From: Cytobacillus gottheilii
Lineage (GTDB): Bacteria; Bacillota; Bacilli; Bacillales; Cytobacillaceae
Direction: 5' to 3'
NCBI RefSeq assembly: GCF_900166665.1
Contig: NZ_LT800494.1
Location: forward strand, 2,105,144-2,169,143
Length of the DNA stretch: 64,000 nt
Shown: positions 35,220-44,164 of the stretch, in pieces
How the letters are laid out: the number at the start of each line of letters is the position of its first letter
Position numbering within the stretch: the stretch's first letter is position 1
Translations under genes and position numbers: made by a program
Notes under the pieces: model-generated
Told to the model about the DNA's origin: nothing
Seen by the model: the letters and a program-made list of their open reading frames with translations, nothing else
Database searches by the model: none

Positions 35220-36095
35220 ATGAAAATGAGAGTATCAGCTGTGCAATATCATTTGCATAGTATCAAGTCTTTTGAGGAATTTGCTGCCCAGTGTACACAT
35301 TATGTGAAAACAGCTCAGGAGTTTGGTGCAGAGTTTGTTCTCTTCCCTGAATTCTTTACTACACAGCTGCTTTCCATAGGAAGTGAAGCGGGAGGAAGCT
35401 TAACAATAAATGAACTTCCAGGCTTTACAGAACAATATAAAAATCTGTTTATAAGCCTTGCGATCAACAATAACCTTCATATTATAGGAGGTACACATGT
35501 TATTTCCCGAAACGGAAAGCTTTACAATGTTGCCCACTTATTCTATCCCGATGGAAGAGTAGAAGAACAAGCAAAACTTCATATTACTCCAACCGAGGTA
35601 GATGAATGGAATATGTCTGCAGGCGATCATTTTCAAGTGTTTGATACGGATAAAGGCAGAATTGCAATTTTAACTTGCTATGATATAGAGTTTCCAGAGA
35701 TTGTCCGGATCGCAAAAGCAAAAGGTGCTGATGTCATTTTCTGTCCTTCATGCACTGATGACCGGCATGGATTCCATCGCGTCCGTTATACTTCACATGC
35801 CAGAGCTATTGAGAATCAAGTTTATGTAGTGGTTACTGGAACGATTGGTTCACTGCCAACTGTAGACTTTATGAGAGCAAACTTTGGTCAGGCGGCCATT
35901 ATTACTCCAAACGATATACCATTCCCTCCTAAAGGGATTATGGCAGAGGGCGAGTTAAATGATGATATGATTATTACAGCCGACCTAGATCTAAACCTAC
36001 TTTATGAAGTTAGAGAAAGAGGCTCGGTAACAACTTGGCGAGACCGCCGAACTGATTTATATATAGACTGGGAAAAAGAGAATATTGATGGATAA
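35220..36095 (+). CDS. Carbon-nitrogen hydrolase (nitrilase superfamily)
   Basis: A 291-residue cytoplasmic hydrolase with the nitrilase triad: glutamate in VLFPEFFTT, lysine in EQAKLHITPTE, and cysteine in ILTCYDIEFPE. Such enzymes hydrolyse amides or nitriles; substrate not assigned. The ATG follows AAGGAGGA. It overlaps the following acetyltransferase gene by 8 bases. In B. subtilis YhcX these two activities are, as I recall, one fused protein with the acetyltransferase first; here they are separate and in reverse order. Confidence 0.87.
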   Translation: MKMRVSAVQYHLHSIKSFEEFAAQCTHYVKTAQEFGAEFVLFPEFFTTQLLSIGSEAGGSLTINELPGFTEQYKNLFISLAINNNLHIIGGTHVISRNGKLYNVAHLFYPDGRVEEQAKLHITPTEVDEWNMSAGDHFQVFDTDKGRIAILTCYDIEFPEIVRIAKAKGADVIFCPSCTDDRHGFHRVRYTSHARAIENQVYVVVTGTIGSLPTVDFMRANFGQAAIITPNDIPFPPKGIMAEGELNDDMIITADLDLNLLYEVRERGSVTTWRDRRTDLYIDWEKENIDG

Positions 36096-36765
36096 ACAGA
36101 TCCAATATTATAGCGACTTTTATATAAACGCCAACGGGAAAAATGCTCCTGCAGTCATAAGGAATTATGATAAAAACGATTTTGAACAGTTAATTCAAAT
36201 CCAAGCCGAATGCTTTCCCCCTCCATTTCCATCAGATTTATGGTGGAATGAAGAGCAGCTTATGAGCCACATACAACACTTTCCTGCGGGGGCATTATGC
36301 ATTGAAGTAGACGGTGAGCTCGCTGGATCTTTAACTGGATTAATGATTAAGTTTGATCCGAATCATCCTGAACACACGTGGGAAGAGGTAACGGATAATG
36401 GATATATTCGCACACATGATTCTCAAGGTGATACGCTGTATATTGTTGACATTAGCGTTAAACCTAAATTTCGGAAGCTTGGCTTAGGAAAGTTGCTGAT
36501 GGAGGCGATGTATCATGTTGTCATCCAATTAAATCTGAAGCGTCTTCTTGGCGGAGGAAGAATGCCAGGTTATCATCGTTTAGCAGATACCTTATCTCCT
36601 GAAGAATATATAGAAGAGGTAGTGAGCGGAAACGTAAAAGATCCTGTGATTTCTTTTCTGCTCCGCTGTGGCAGAAAACCTATAACTATATGCAAAAACT
36701 ATTTAGAAGATAACGAATCATTGAATTATGGTGTATTGATGGAATGGAAAAACCCATTTATTTAG
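36088..36765 (+). CDS. GNAT-family acetyltransferase
   Basis: A 225-residue GNAT protein. The acetyl-CoA motif A is IVDISVKPKFRKLGLGKLLMEAM (Q/RxxGxG/A seen as RKLGLGK). The region preceding it carries DFEQLIQIQAECFPPPFP. It starts inside the nitrilase gene, so the two are translationally coupled and probably act on the same metabolite. The ribosome-binding site is weak (AAAAGAG), fitting dependence on upstream translation. Confidence 0.85.
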   Translation: MDKQIQYYSDFYINANGKNAPAVIRNYDKNDFEQLIQIQAECFPPPFPSDLWWNEEQLMSHIQHFPAGALCIEVDGELAGSLTGLMIKFDPNHPEHTWEEVTDNGYIRTHDSQGDTLYIVDISVKPKFRKLGLGKLLMEAMYHVVIQLNLKRLLGGGRMPGYHRLADTLSPEEYIEEVVSGNVKDPVISFLLRCGRKPITICKNYLEDNESLNYGVLMEWKNPFI

Positions 36766-36776
36766 GGGATTATGTT

Positions 36777-36805
36777 GCTGCCAACCTAAACTGGCAGCTT
36801 TTTTT
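36777..36805 (+). terminator. Terminator of the nitrilase-acetyltransferase pair
   Basis: GCTGCC / GGCAGC stem with a seven-T tract. Confidence 0.85.
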
Positions 36806-36983
36806 ATGTTACCTATAAATTTATTTTTCTTACTTGGAAAATTCTATTACAATAAAAAAAATATGTGGAAATTTGACATTTAATATAATAAAATGACAAT
36901 ATGTCTAAATTACCATGACAATCTCGTAACATTTTAGTCCATTCAATTTAAGCAAAGCGGAAACAGAGAAAGAAGGTTTTAAA

Positions 36984-37883
36984 GTGGGCAAAATAAATGA
37001 GGATAGCTTCATTGAAACCGTCCACATGAAGGGTCTGCAAATATCTCTAATTGCTTCTGGAGATGGGACAGAGGTTATCTATCATAAAATGCAACCAGGA
37101 ACTCGCTGGGGACTTGAACCAGCTGAAGGATGGAGTGCACTCGAATATATTCATTTATTATCAGGTAAGCTCTCTTATAAAAAGGCAAATTCAGTTTTAA
37201 TACTTCAAACTGGTGATGTCTTTTATCGTTCGCCCGTAGATCAACATTATGTTTTTGAATCTGAAGGAATCACAGAATTTATATATATCACTTCTCAACC
37301 AGTTTTTCATCACTATAGTTTAATTTCAAAAGAGTTAGAAGAACTTGCCATATCTATAGAAGAAAAAGATGGCTACACTGTTGATCATTGTACTAGGATA
37401 AGTAGGTTTTCTATGAAACTGGGTGAGTTGCTTGAGCTTAATACAAAAGAGATGTTTAGGCTTAGTTTAGCTTCTTTTTTTCATGATATTGGAAAGGTAA
37501 AGGTTCCTTTAAATATTCTGCAAAAACCCGGAAAGTTAACTAGTGAAGAATGGGAATTAATGAAGAAACATACTACATTTGGAAGAGAAATATTAGAGGA
37601 AACGGGACTCCCAACTCTAGTTGATGTAGGCAAAATTGTTGAGCAGCATCATGAAAGATATGATGGACAGGGTTATCCTTTTGGTTTAAAAGATAATGAT
37701 ATTTCCATACAGGCTGCCATAATTTCTGTAGTAGATTCTTTTGATGCCATGACTACAGATCGAGTCTATAGAGGCCGTATGACTAAAGAGGAAGCAATTG
37801 AAGAATTAATTCGCTGTAGGGGAACTATGTACAATCCGTACATTGTTGATATTTTTATCAAAAATAAAGAACTATTCATCTAG
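36984..37883 (+). CDS. Cupin-HD-GYP fusion, putative c-di-GMP phosphodiesterase
   Basis: A 299-residue protein: an N-terminal cupin-like beta-barrel (about 20-110; MQPGTRWGLEPAEGW, LLSGKLSYKK, LQTGDVFYRSP) joined to an HD-GYP domain (about 125-299). The metal and GYP motifs are FFHDIGKVKVP, KKHTTFGREIL, QHHERYDGQGYPFGL and VVDSFDAMTTDR. HD-GYP proteins hydrolyse cyclic di-GMP, although some act on other substrates. The cupin likely senses a ligand and tunes the enzyme. GTG start at 36984 with AGAAGG upstream. It precedes a small secreted-protein gene by 11 bases. Confidence 0.85.
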   Translation: MGKINEDSFIETVHMKGLQISLIASGDGTEVIYHKMQPGTRWGLEPAEGWSALEYIHLLSGKLSYKKANSVLILQTGDVFYRSPVDQHYVFESEGITEFIYITSQPVFHHYSLISKELEELAISIEEKDGYTVDHCTRISRFSMKLGELLELNTKEMFRLSLASFFHDIGKVKVPLNILQKPGKLTSEEWELMKKHTTFGREILEETGLPTLVDVGKIVEQHHERYDGQGYPFGLKDNDISIQAAIISVVDSFDAMTTDRVYRGRMTKEEAIEELIRCRGTMYNPYIVDIFIKNKELFI

Positions 37884-37894
37884 GGAGGAAGAAA

Positions 37895-38215
37895 ATGAAA
37901 AAAATCAGTTTAGTTTTATGTGCACTTTTGGTCAGTTTAGTATTTACTATTAAACCAGCTGAAGCTGCGTATTTACCAGAGTATGATCAGTATGTAGAAG
38001 TATCTTATGAGCAAGCTAGATTTCTAGCAGACCTTGTTGGAATGAAGGATATTCCTCTTGGAAAAGAAACAGCTGATTTATCTTTTGAGGTACAAGAAAA
38101 ATTGATTGCAAAAATCGAAAAGTTAATTGGCGCAGAAATTGATCATTACTATATTTGGCTAACGGTAGACGGTGTACCAGTTTTTGGTATTGATCCACCT
38201 CATCCATTATTTTAA
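37895..38215 (+). CDS. Small secreted protein, unknown
   Basis: A 106-residue protein with a clear signal peptide (MKKISLVLCALLVSLVFT core, probable cleavage after AEA near residue 24). The mature part of about 80 residues is acidic with a C-terminal IDPPHPLF. I do not recognise a family. GGGAGGAAG precedes the ATG, and the gene is 11 bases after the HD-GYP gene, so the two are likely coexpressed. Confidence 0.75.
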   Translation: MKKISLVLCALLVSLVFTIKPAEAAYLPEYDQYVEVSYEQARFLADLVGMKDIPLGKETADLSFEVQEKLIAKIEKLIGAEIDHYYIWLTVDGVPVFGIDPPHPLF

Positions 38216-38251
38216 TTAAGAAAAAGCAGGAACATTTTGTTTCAGCAAAAG

Positions 38252-38304
38252 AAAAACCCGGACGATAAGCAATTATTTACATCTGCTTATTATCCGGGTT
38301 TTTT
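38252..38304. terminator. Bidirectional terminator
   Basis: Long stem AAAACCCGGA..ATAAGCA / TGCTTAT..TCCGGGTTTT, with A-run and T-run sides, between convergent genes. Confidence 0.85.
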
Positions 38305-38328
38305 ATGGCTTTTAAATGCCTAATATCC

Positions 38329-38886
38329 TTAACTTCCCTCAACTAAATCCTTCACATAACCATCCGCATATTCTCGGTATTCATGAAACTTACCGTCTTG
38401 ATCAATATAATAAATGGCAATGTCATTTACGCTTTGTTCATCATGCTGGAAACCGATATAGACTATATATTTAAGATCATCCGCCTTTAAAGCATCGACA
38501 TCTACTGCATCAAAATCATGTGTGAACTCATAGTCTTCATTATTCTTAAAATCGTAGCGCCATAATAGGTTATTATCCATTGCTCCTCTTAATACTTCAG
38601 TTGGTTCACCAAATATACTTGCTAATTCATCCTTTGTTCTTTTAGGATCGGCCATTTCTTTCAATGTATCAATATCTGGATGTGAAACCTTTCCGGCAGC
38701 TGAAGAAGTTGCTGACAATACTTTTGTATTTATGGCAGATACATTTGTACGATCAGTTAAACTTTCTAAATGATTTTTAACATTTTCATCATGTGTAAAG
38801 GATAAGACATGTGCTTCTGATAATTGTATGGGGGAGAAAAATAAACTGCCTGTAAGTATGCAAATAGATAATACCCTTTTCTTCAT
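38329..38886 (-). CDS. Secreted protein with BamE/SmpA-like motif, unknown
   Basis: A 185-residue protein with a signal peptide (KKRVLSICILTGSLFF, cleavage likely after SEA). The segment ELASIFGEPTEVLRGAMDNN followed by WRYDF resembles the short BamE/SmpA-like fold motif (G-x-P ... W-x-Y), seen in many secreted Bacillus proteins of unknown role. The ATG at 38886 is chosen because GGAGGGG lies upstream; an in-frame TTG at 38904 precedes that site. It stands alone, convergent to the HD-GYP operon. Confidence 0.75.
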   Translation of the reverse strand: MKKRVLSICILTGSLFFSPIQLSEAHVLSFTHDENVKNHLESLTDRTNVSAINTKVLSATSSAAGKVSHPDIDTLKEMADPKRTKDELASIFGEPTEVLRGAMDNNLLWRYDFKNNEDYEFTHDFDAVDVDALKADDLKYIVYIGFQHDEQSVNDIAIYYIDQDGKFHEYREYADGYVKDLVEGS

Positions 38887-39307
38887 TTTAAATAGCCCCT
38901 CCAATAATTCTTTTACATAATAGACGGTTGGAGATGGAAAAAAGTTTCACTTTTATTACAAAAAGATTACAAATGTTTCGTTTTGATATATTTCGACATG
39001 TAAGAAAGATGCCGGAGTTTAGGTGGTTTTAGCTGCTATTCATTATTCGACTAGTTTTGTATAGATTGCTAATGGATGAATAAGACCAATTATTTAAAAA
39101 GGTAGCAGAAGGTCTGTAATCCAAACTCGTATTCTGTCGTAATTAGTAATATATTTGTAATATTATTATTACACGTCTGTCAAATAGTGATGATATAATG
39201 CCCATTGTATAGAAAATCGTCATGGTTAAATTGTCATAAAAAATAAAATTTTGTCTTTATATACATAGAAAAGAAAACCGTCATTTACATAGGGAAAGCA
39301 GGGGAAT
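38887..39307. other. Gene-free region upstream of cwlO
   Basis: AT-rich 421 bases between divergent genes. It holds a perfect palindrome TGTAATA-TTAT-TATTACA at 39156-39173 and a TATAAT -10 at 39194-39199 with no good -35. I looked for paired WalR sites and did not find a convincing TGTWAH-N5-TGTWAH repeat. Nothing else is recognised. Confidence 0.5.
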
Positions 39308-40519
39308 ATGTTGAAGAAAAAGCTAGTTGTCTTAAATACTACTATTATGCTCGGATTAGGTTCATTAGCACTGCCGTCAGTGCAGGCAGAAACAGTTGAT
39401 AGCATTCAGAAACAGCGTTCTACACTACAGTCCAATCTTTCAGCAGCTGAAAAGGAACTCGCTTCTGTTCTGACAGAACTTGCTAAGTTAAATGAGCAAG
39501 TAACAAGAGTAGATCAAGCTGTAGCTGATAACAATGAGATGATGCTAAAGACAGAAGCGGACATAAAAGCTGCACAAGAGCAAGTCACAATACTTGAAGC
39601 TGAAATTGCAGTTATTCAAGAGCGTATTGACAAACGAAGTGAAATTCTTAAAGAAAGAGCTCTTGCTTTCCAGGAAAGCGGCGGAAGTAATATCGGATAC
39701 ATAGAAGTATTACTAGGGTCTACTAGTTTCGGTGATTTCATTGACCGAGTTGGTGCAGTAAGCAAAATTGTTGAAGCTGATCAAAGCATTATTGCAGAAC
39801 ATGATGCAGATAAACAGGAAATTGCTGATAAAAAAGTAATTGTGGATGAAAAGTTAGCAGATCTTAATGGGATGAAAGCTGAACTAGAAGGAATGCGTGC
39901 ACAATTAGAAGAACAGAGTAAGCAGAATGAAGAGTTGAAAAATCAGCTTGAAGAGAAAAAGAAATCTGCAGAAGCTAAGAAAGCAGAATTAAATACAGAA
40001 GATCAAAAACTTGCAGAAATGCAAAGACAGATTGAAGAAAGTATGGCGCCTTCTTCTTCTTCTAACTCTTCTAACACTGCTGTTAGCAAAAATGTATCTT
40101 ATTCCAGCGGATCTTCGTCTGTAAAACCAAGCGGAGACATTAGTACGGTTATTAATGCTGGATATAAATATATTGGGAATTCAGTATATGTATTTGGTGG
40201 CGGAAGAAACGCATATGATGTAGCAAACGGCCGTTTTGACTGCTCTGGATTTGTTTCATGGGCTTTTGCACAAGCAGGAATTAGCGTAGGAGCAAGTACT
40301 GATTCACTTAAGAACACAGGTACTCGTGTACCCACAAGCCAAATGCAGCCTGGTGATCTAGTATTCTTTAATACTTACAAAACGGACGGACATGTAGGGA
40401 TTTATCTGGGTGGCGGCAAATTCATTGGTTCTCAAAGCAGCACAGGTGTTGCGATTGCAAACATGAATAGTGGCTATTGGGCAAACACATTCAACGGTCG
40501 TGTTATGCGAGTACGATAA
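39308..40519 (+). CDS. cwlO: Peptidoglycan DL-endopeptidase, CwlO type
   Basis: A 403-residue secreted cell-wall hydrolase. A signal peptide (cleavage near VQA, residue 27) is followed by long coiled coils (about 30-115 and 155-250), a serine-rich linker and a C-terminal NlpC/P60 domain (about 285-403). The catalytic cysteine is in RFDCSGFVSWAF and the histidine in DGHVGIYLGGG. This coiled-coil plus NlpC/P60 layout is that of CwlO, the endopeptidase activated by FtsEX that opens the wall for elongation. YocH-like hydrolases have LysM repeats instead, absent here. Confidence 0.85.
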   Translation: MLKKKLVVLNTTIMLGLGSLALPSVQAETVDSIQKQRSTLQSNLSAAEKELASVLTELAKLNEQVTRVDQAVADNNEMMLKTEADIKAAQEQVTILEAEIAVIQERIDKRSEILKERALAFQESGGSNIGYIEVLLGSTSFGDFIDRVGAVSKIVEADQSIIAEHDADKQEIADKKVIVDEKLADLNGMKAELEGMRAQLEEQSKQNEELKNQLEEKKKSAEAKKAELNTEDQKLAEMQRQIEESMAPSSSSNSSNTAVSKNVSYSSGSSSVKPSGDISTVINAGYKYIGNSVYVFGGGRNAYDVANGRFDCSGFVSWAFAQAGISVGASTDSLKNTGTRVPTSQMQPGDLVFFNTYKTDGHVGIYLGGGKFIGSQSSTGVAIANMNSGYWANTFNGRVMRVR

Positions 40520-40527
40520 GTGAAATG

Positions 40528-40560
40528 AAAACCTGATTACATATAAGTAGTCGGGTTTTT
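40528..40560 (+). terminator. First terminator after cwlO
   Basis: AAACCTGATTAC pairs with GTAGTCGGGTTT using two G-U wobbles, followed by TTTTT. Confidence 0.75.
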
Positions 40561-40642
40561 CTATTACTAAAATACCCGTTTCATAGATATCTAATCCTAT
40601 TTTCGGTGAAAAAGTGGATAACAGTATTTTGACCTATAGGAA

Positions 40643-40698
40643 ACCTGATTCATAGCAGATATTTTCATTTATATCTGACGAATGGATCAGGTCTTTTT
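40643..40698 (+). terminator. Second terminator after cwlO
   Basis: Longer stem with ACCTGAT / ATCAGGT at its base and AGATAT-type arms inside, followed by CTTTTTTG. It shares the AACCTGATT arm with the preceding terminator, so it may be a diverged duplicate. Confidence 0.6.
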
Positions 40699-40851
40699 TG
40701 TGCTTAGAAAACAGTCATGCTGAATGGATCAGTGTAACTAATCCTAGTTCATCGCCTTGCAGGCTTGCTAATGTGCGAATTTTTTAAATAGTAGCTGTAC
40801 AGACAACACACAGAAAAATTTTGAAAAATTCTCTTTCCATTAGCAGGATAT

Positions 40852-40909
40852 TATAATATAATCAATCTGTATTAACTGTATTATGTTTCGTAGTACACTA
40901 CATACAGTT
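40852..40909 (+). promoter_or_regulatory. Promoter and operator-like repeats before the GntR gene
   Basis: TATAAT at 40852-40857, then an inverted repeat AACTGTAT (40874-40881) / ATACAGTT (40902-40909) enclosing GTAGT-AC-ACTAC (40890-40901). The position just downstream of the -10 is typical of a repressor site, probably for the GntR protein encoded next. Confidence 0.5.
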
Positions 40910-40921
40910 GGGAGGGTACAT

Positions 40922-41311
40922 ATGTTTGAGCTTGATGTGAGAAGCCGTAAACCAATATATGAACAATTAGTTGAGCGGCTGAAGGAGCTGATTATATCTG
41001 AGATATTAAAAACTGACGAGCAGCTTCCTTCCGTACGCACACTCGCTCAGCAGTTAACCATCAATCCTAACACCATTCAAAAAGCTTATCGAGAGCTGGA
41101 GACACAAGGTTATATTTACTCTATAAAAGGAAGAGGCAGCTTTGTCAGCCCTCCAAGCTTACATATACAATCTGAAAAGCTGGAAAAAGTAAAGAATGAC
41201 TTAAATAAACTTATGTCTGAGGCACTTTATTTAGGAATGAGTGCTGTTGATTTAATAAACATGATTCACAATATCGAAATCGCGTCCAAAGGGGGGCTCG
41301 AAGATGATTAA
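40922..41311 (+). CDS. GntR-family regulator, YtrA subfamily
   Basis: A 129-residue regulator with an N-terminal winged helix (RKPIYEQLVERLKELI, LPSVRTLAQQLTINPNTIQKAY, SIKGRGSFV) and only a short helical C-terminus. This small effector part defines the YtrA subfamily, usually encoded with ABC transporters. The ATG at 40922 follows GGGAGGG. It overlaps the ABC ATPase gene by 8 bases. It probably represses its own operon through the repeats upstream. Confidence 0.88.
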   Translation: MFELDVRSRKPIYEQLVERLKELIISEILKTDEQLPSVRTLAQQLTINPNTIQKAYRELETQGYIYSIKGRGSFVSPPSLHIQSEKLEKVKNDLNKLMSEALYLGMSAVDLINMIHNIEIASKGGLEDD

Positions 41312-42203
41312 AATAAGTAATGTCCGGAAAGAATTTCAAGAAATTGAAGCAATTGAAAATGTAAGCATTCATGTCAATAAAGGATCAATCTACGGGCTTC
41401 TCGGTTCGAACGGTGCAGGTAAAACAACTCTATTAAAAATGATCGCAGGCATATATGAACAAAACGAAGGTACCATATTAATAGATGGAAGAGCCGTGTT
41501 TGAAAATCCTTCTTTAAAACAGGAAATGATTATCATACAGGACACACCATTTTTTATACCGCAATATACATTAAAACAAATGGGGAAGGTTTATCGCTCT
41601 TTTTATCCAAACTGGTCTCAAGAAAAATTCATGCAGCTTGCGGCAGACTTTCAGTTGGACATTACAAAAAAGATCCATAAGTTTTCAAAGGGAATTCAGC
41701 GCCAAGCTGCATTTGTATTGGCTTTATCTGCTCAGCCGAGTGTCTTGATCTTAGATGAGCCAATGGATGGGCTTGATCCAGTGATGAGGAAAAAAGTAAA
41801 AAGTCTTATTTTTGAAGATGTTGCGGACAGAGAATTAAGTGTATTGATCTCATCTCACAATCTAAAGGAAGTTGAAGATATATGTGATCATGTTGGGATT
41901 CTGCACAAAGGAAAAATGATTTTGGAAAGAGATTTGGATGATCTAAAATCAGATACTCATAAAATTCAATTGGCTTTCAAAGAAAATATACCAAATCAAT
42001 TAATCTCGTCTCTAAATATCGTTCATCAGGAAAAGCGCGGAAGCATTCTCATTTGTATTGTAAAAGGGATAGAAAATGAGCTTGTACATGCAGTTCAAGC
42101 GTACCATCCAGTTATTTTTGATATTTTGCCATTGACACTGGAAGAAATATTTCTTTATGAAATGGAGGATGCTGGTTATGCAGTACAAAACATCCTTGAT
42201 TAA
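41304..42203 (+). CDS. ABC transporter ATP-binding protein
   Basis: A 299-residue nucleotide-binding protein: Walker A GSNGAGKTT, signature in degenerate form FSKGIQRQ, Walker B VLILDEPMDGLD, and H-loop ISSHNLKEV. A C-terminal extension of about 90 residues follows, as in YtrB-type ATPases. It partners the large permease encoded next, with which it overlaps by 26 bases. In related Bacillus operons such transporters respond to wall-active antibiotics or export peptides; the substrate is unknown. Confidence 0.88.
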   Translation: MIKISNVRKEFQEIEAIENVSIHVNKGSIYGLLGSNGAGKTTLLKMIAGIYEQNEGTILIDGRAVFENPSLKQEMIIIQDTPFFIPQYTLKQMGKVYRSFYPNWSQEKFMQLAADFQLDITKKIHKFSKGIQRQAAFVLALSAQPSVLILDEPMDGLDPVMRKKVKSLIFEDVADRELSVLISSHNLKEVEDICDHVGILHKGKMILERDLDDLKSDTHKIQLAFKENIPNQLISSLNIVHQEKRGSILICIVKGIENELVHAVQAYHPVIFDILPLTLEEIFLYEMEDAGYAVQNILD

Positions 42204-44136
42204 TAAAGAACTTCAAAAACTGATATTTAGAAGTGTTGGTTGGATTTCCATTCTGCAGTTTGCGGGATTGTTTTTTGCTCTTCCGCTGCAATTATTGGCG
42301 CTAACAGAAGAGGAACGCCAATATCTTTTTATAGACAATTTATTTTCTTTGCAATTAGGTGTACAAATTGTTTTTACAATGGGAATTCCTGTGCTTATGG
42401 CCATCTTTTTATTCCGATTTCTGCATGTCCGGCAGTATAGTGATTATATACACAGTTTGCCAATTACGAGGAAATCACTTTTTCATCAATATACGTTAAC
42501 TGGTATTTTGTACTTAACATTGCCGTTAGTGCTAATAACATTGATCATTTTAGTGATATATCAACCATTTAGACTGGATGAGCTATTCTCCTTTACGGAT
42601 GTTATGACTTGGTTTTTGATTATGCTTTTATTTCATATTTTGTTTTTTTTAATGGGTGTCTTTATTGGAACCATTTCTGGTATATCGGCTGTACAGGGAG
42701 CATTAACATATATTGGGCTATTATTGCCTTTGGGCATGCTTATGTTAATAACGATAAATCTATCTTATTTCCTTACTGGTTTTTCGGCAGATTATATATT
42801 AGATACCAAGCTGGAAAGCTTTTCACCTCTTGTTCTTTTTTCGCAGATAAGCTATATAGAAGTTAATCCATTTGAGTTAATTCTATATTGTTTAGCAGCA
42901 GTTTGTTTATATGTTTTAGCATTATATTCTTATAAACATAGACCTATTGAAGCTGTTTCTCATGCATTGGTTTTTCCTTTTTTAAAACCAGTTTTCAAAT
43001 ACGGCGTAACCTTTTGCATGATGCTGCTAAGCGGCTTATATTTTGGTGAAATACAGGAAATGACCTCATGGTTGGTAGCTGGATATATACTAGGAGCTAT
43101 TGTCGGATATTTAATTGCAGAGATGGTGCTTCAGAAATCCTGGCGAATTACTTTTCATGTCAAAGGTCTTGCAATCTTTACGATCATCATGGTGGCTGCA
43201 GCTATTTTATTTAAGCTGGACCTTACTCAATTTGAGAAAAAGATCCCTCAAATAGAAGAAATACAAGGTGTCCACTTAAGTGAGAGCTACTTTTTTTATC
43301 AAGATTCCATTGCAAATGAAATCCCAGTTTTCTTAAAGCAAGCAGATAATATATCAGCTGTTCGGGAGCTCCATGAAAGCATTTTAGAGAAAAATGAATA
43401 TACCGGTATTGGGAATGAACCTACAGTATTTATGACCTATTTATTGAAAAGTGGAGAAAAGGTTGTTCGGAGCTATCAAGTTGATTTAGAGCAATATGAA
43501 GCCTATTTTAAGAAAATAGAAGAATCGCAGGAGTATAAAACGACGACAAATACGATTTTTCATGTAGATCCTGAACATATAAGTGAGCTTATAATAACTG
43601 CAAATGGAACACTGTCAAAAAGAACAATTATTGATGATAAAAAAGAAATGCAAGAAGCGATCGCAGCACTTAAAAGGGATATTGAATCGGCAAGTTATGA
43701 AAATATGACTTCAAATAAAGAACCTCTTGCTTATCTTGAAGTGCAGATGAAAAATAGTGACAATGCCATTTATATGTCATGGCAGAGTTATGATCAGCAT
43801 TTTCATGACTGGCTGCAAAAGCAAGGCTTGCTCGAACAGTCCAGAATTATGGTCAGTGATATTCAATATGTTTATGTTCTGAAAAAAGAAATGATTTCAG
43901 ATGAATTGAGATACAGCTATAGTTATCAAGAGATTTTTGAAGAAATGAGTCAGCATGACCATGTACTAAAGTTGAAAAATAAAGAGGATATTGAAACACT
44001 TTTAGACAATGCTTCTTATTCCCCTCAAAATGACTATATCATTTGTTATGTATATTCTGAAGGTGAGTATGATGTCAAAGAATTATCAGGCAAGGATGCA
44101 CCAGCAAGCGTTGTTCATTACTTCGAAAACAAATGA
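42178..44136 (+). CDS. ABC transporter permease with large soluble C-terminal region
   Basis: A 652-residue membrane protein. About nine to ten hydrophobic segments fill the first 350 residues. The remaining roughly 300 residues are hydrophilic and probably form an extracytoplasmic or cytoplasmic domain (possibly the DUF6449 type, unverified). The ATG at 42178 is preferred, since GGAGG at 42163-42167 lies before it. The gene overlaps the ATPase gene, and the ECF sigma gene follows 28 bases after its stop. The long C-terminal domain is unusual for an ABC-2 type permease and may serve in sensing. Confidence 0.8.
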   Translation: MQYKTSLINKELQKLIFRSVGWISILQFAGLFFALPLQLLALTEEERQYLFIDNLFSLQLGVQIVFTMGIPVLMAIFLFRFLHVRQYSDYIHSLPITRKSLFHQYTLTGILYLTLPLVLITLIILVIYQPFRLDELFSFTDVMTWFLIMLLFHILFFLMGVFIGTISGISAVQGALTYIGLLLPLGMLMLITINLSYFLTGFSADYILDTKLESFSPLVLFSQISYIEVNPFELILYCLAAVCLYVLALYSYKHRPIEAVSHALVFPFLKPVFKYGVTFCMMLLSGLYFGEIQEMTSWLVAGYILGAIVGYLIAEMVLQKSWRITFHVKGLAIFTIIMVAAAILFKLDLTQFEKKIPQIEEIQGVHLSESYFFYQDSIANEIPVFLKQADNISAVRELHESILEKNEYTGIGNEPTVFMTYLLKSGEKVVRSYQVDLEQYEAYFKKIEESQEYKTTTNTIFHVDPEHISELIITANGTLSKRTIIDDKKEMQEAIAALKRDIESASYENMTSNKEPLAYLEVQMKNSDNAIYMSWQSYDQHFHDWLQKQGLLEQSRIMVSDIQYVYVLKKEMISDELRYSYSYQEIFEEMSQHDHVLKLKNKEDIETLLDNASYSPQNDYIICYVYSEGEYDVKELSGKDAPASVVHYFENK

Positions 44137-44164
44137 AAGTGAAAGATAGAGGGGAGGCAGCAGA

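Noticed and set aside
38887-39307. WalR direct-repeat site before cwlO
   Set aside because: Single TGTAAT half-sites occur, but no TGTWAH-N5-TGTWAH pair at the right spacing.
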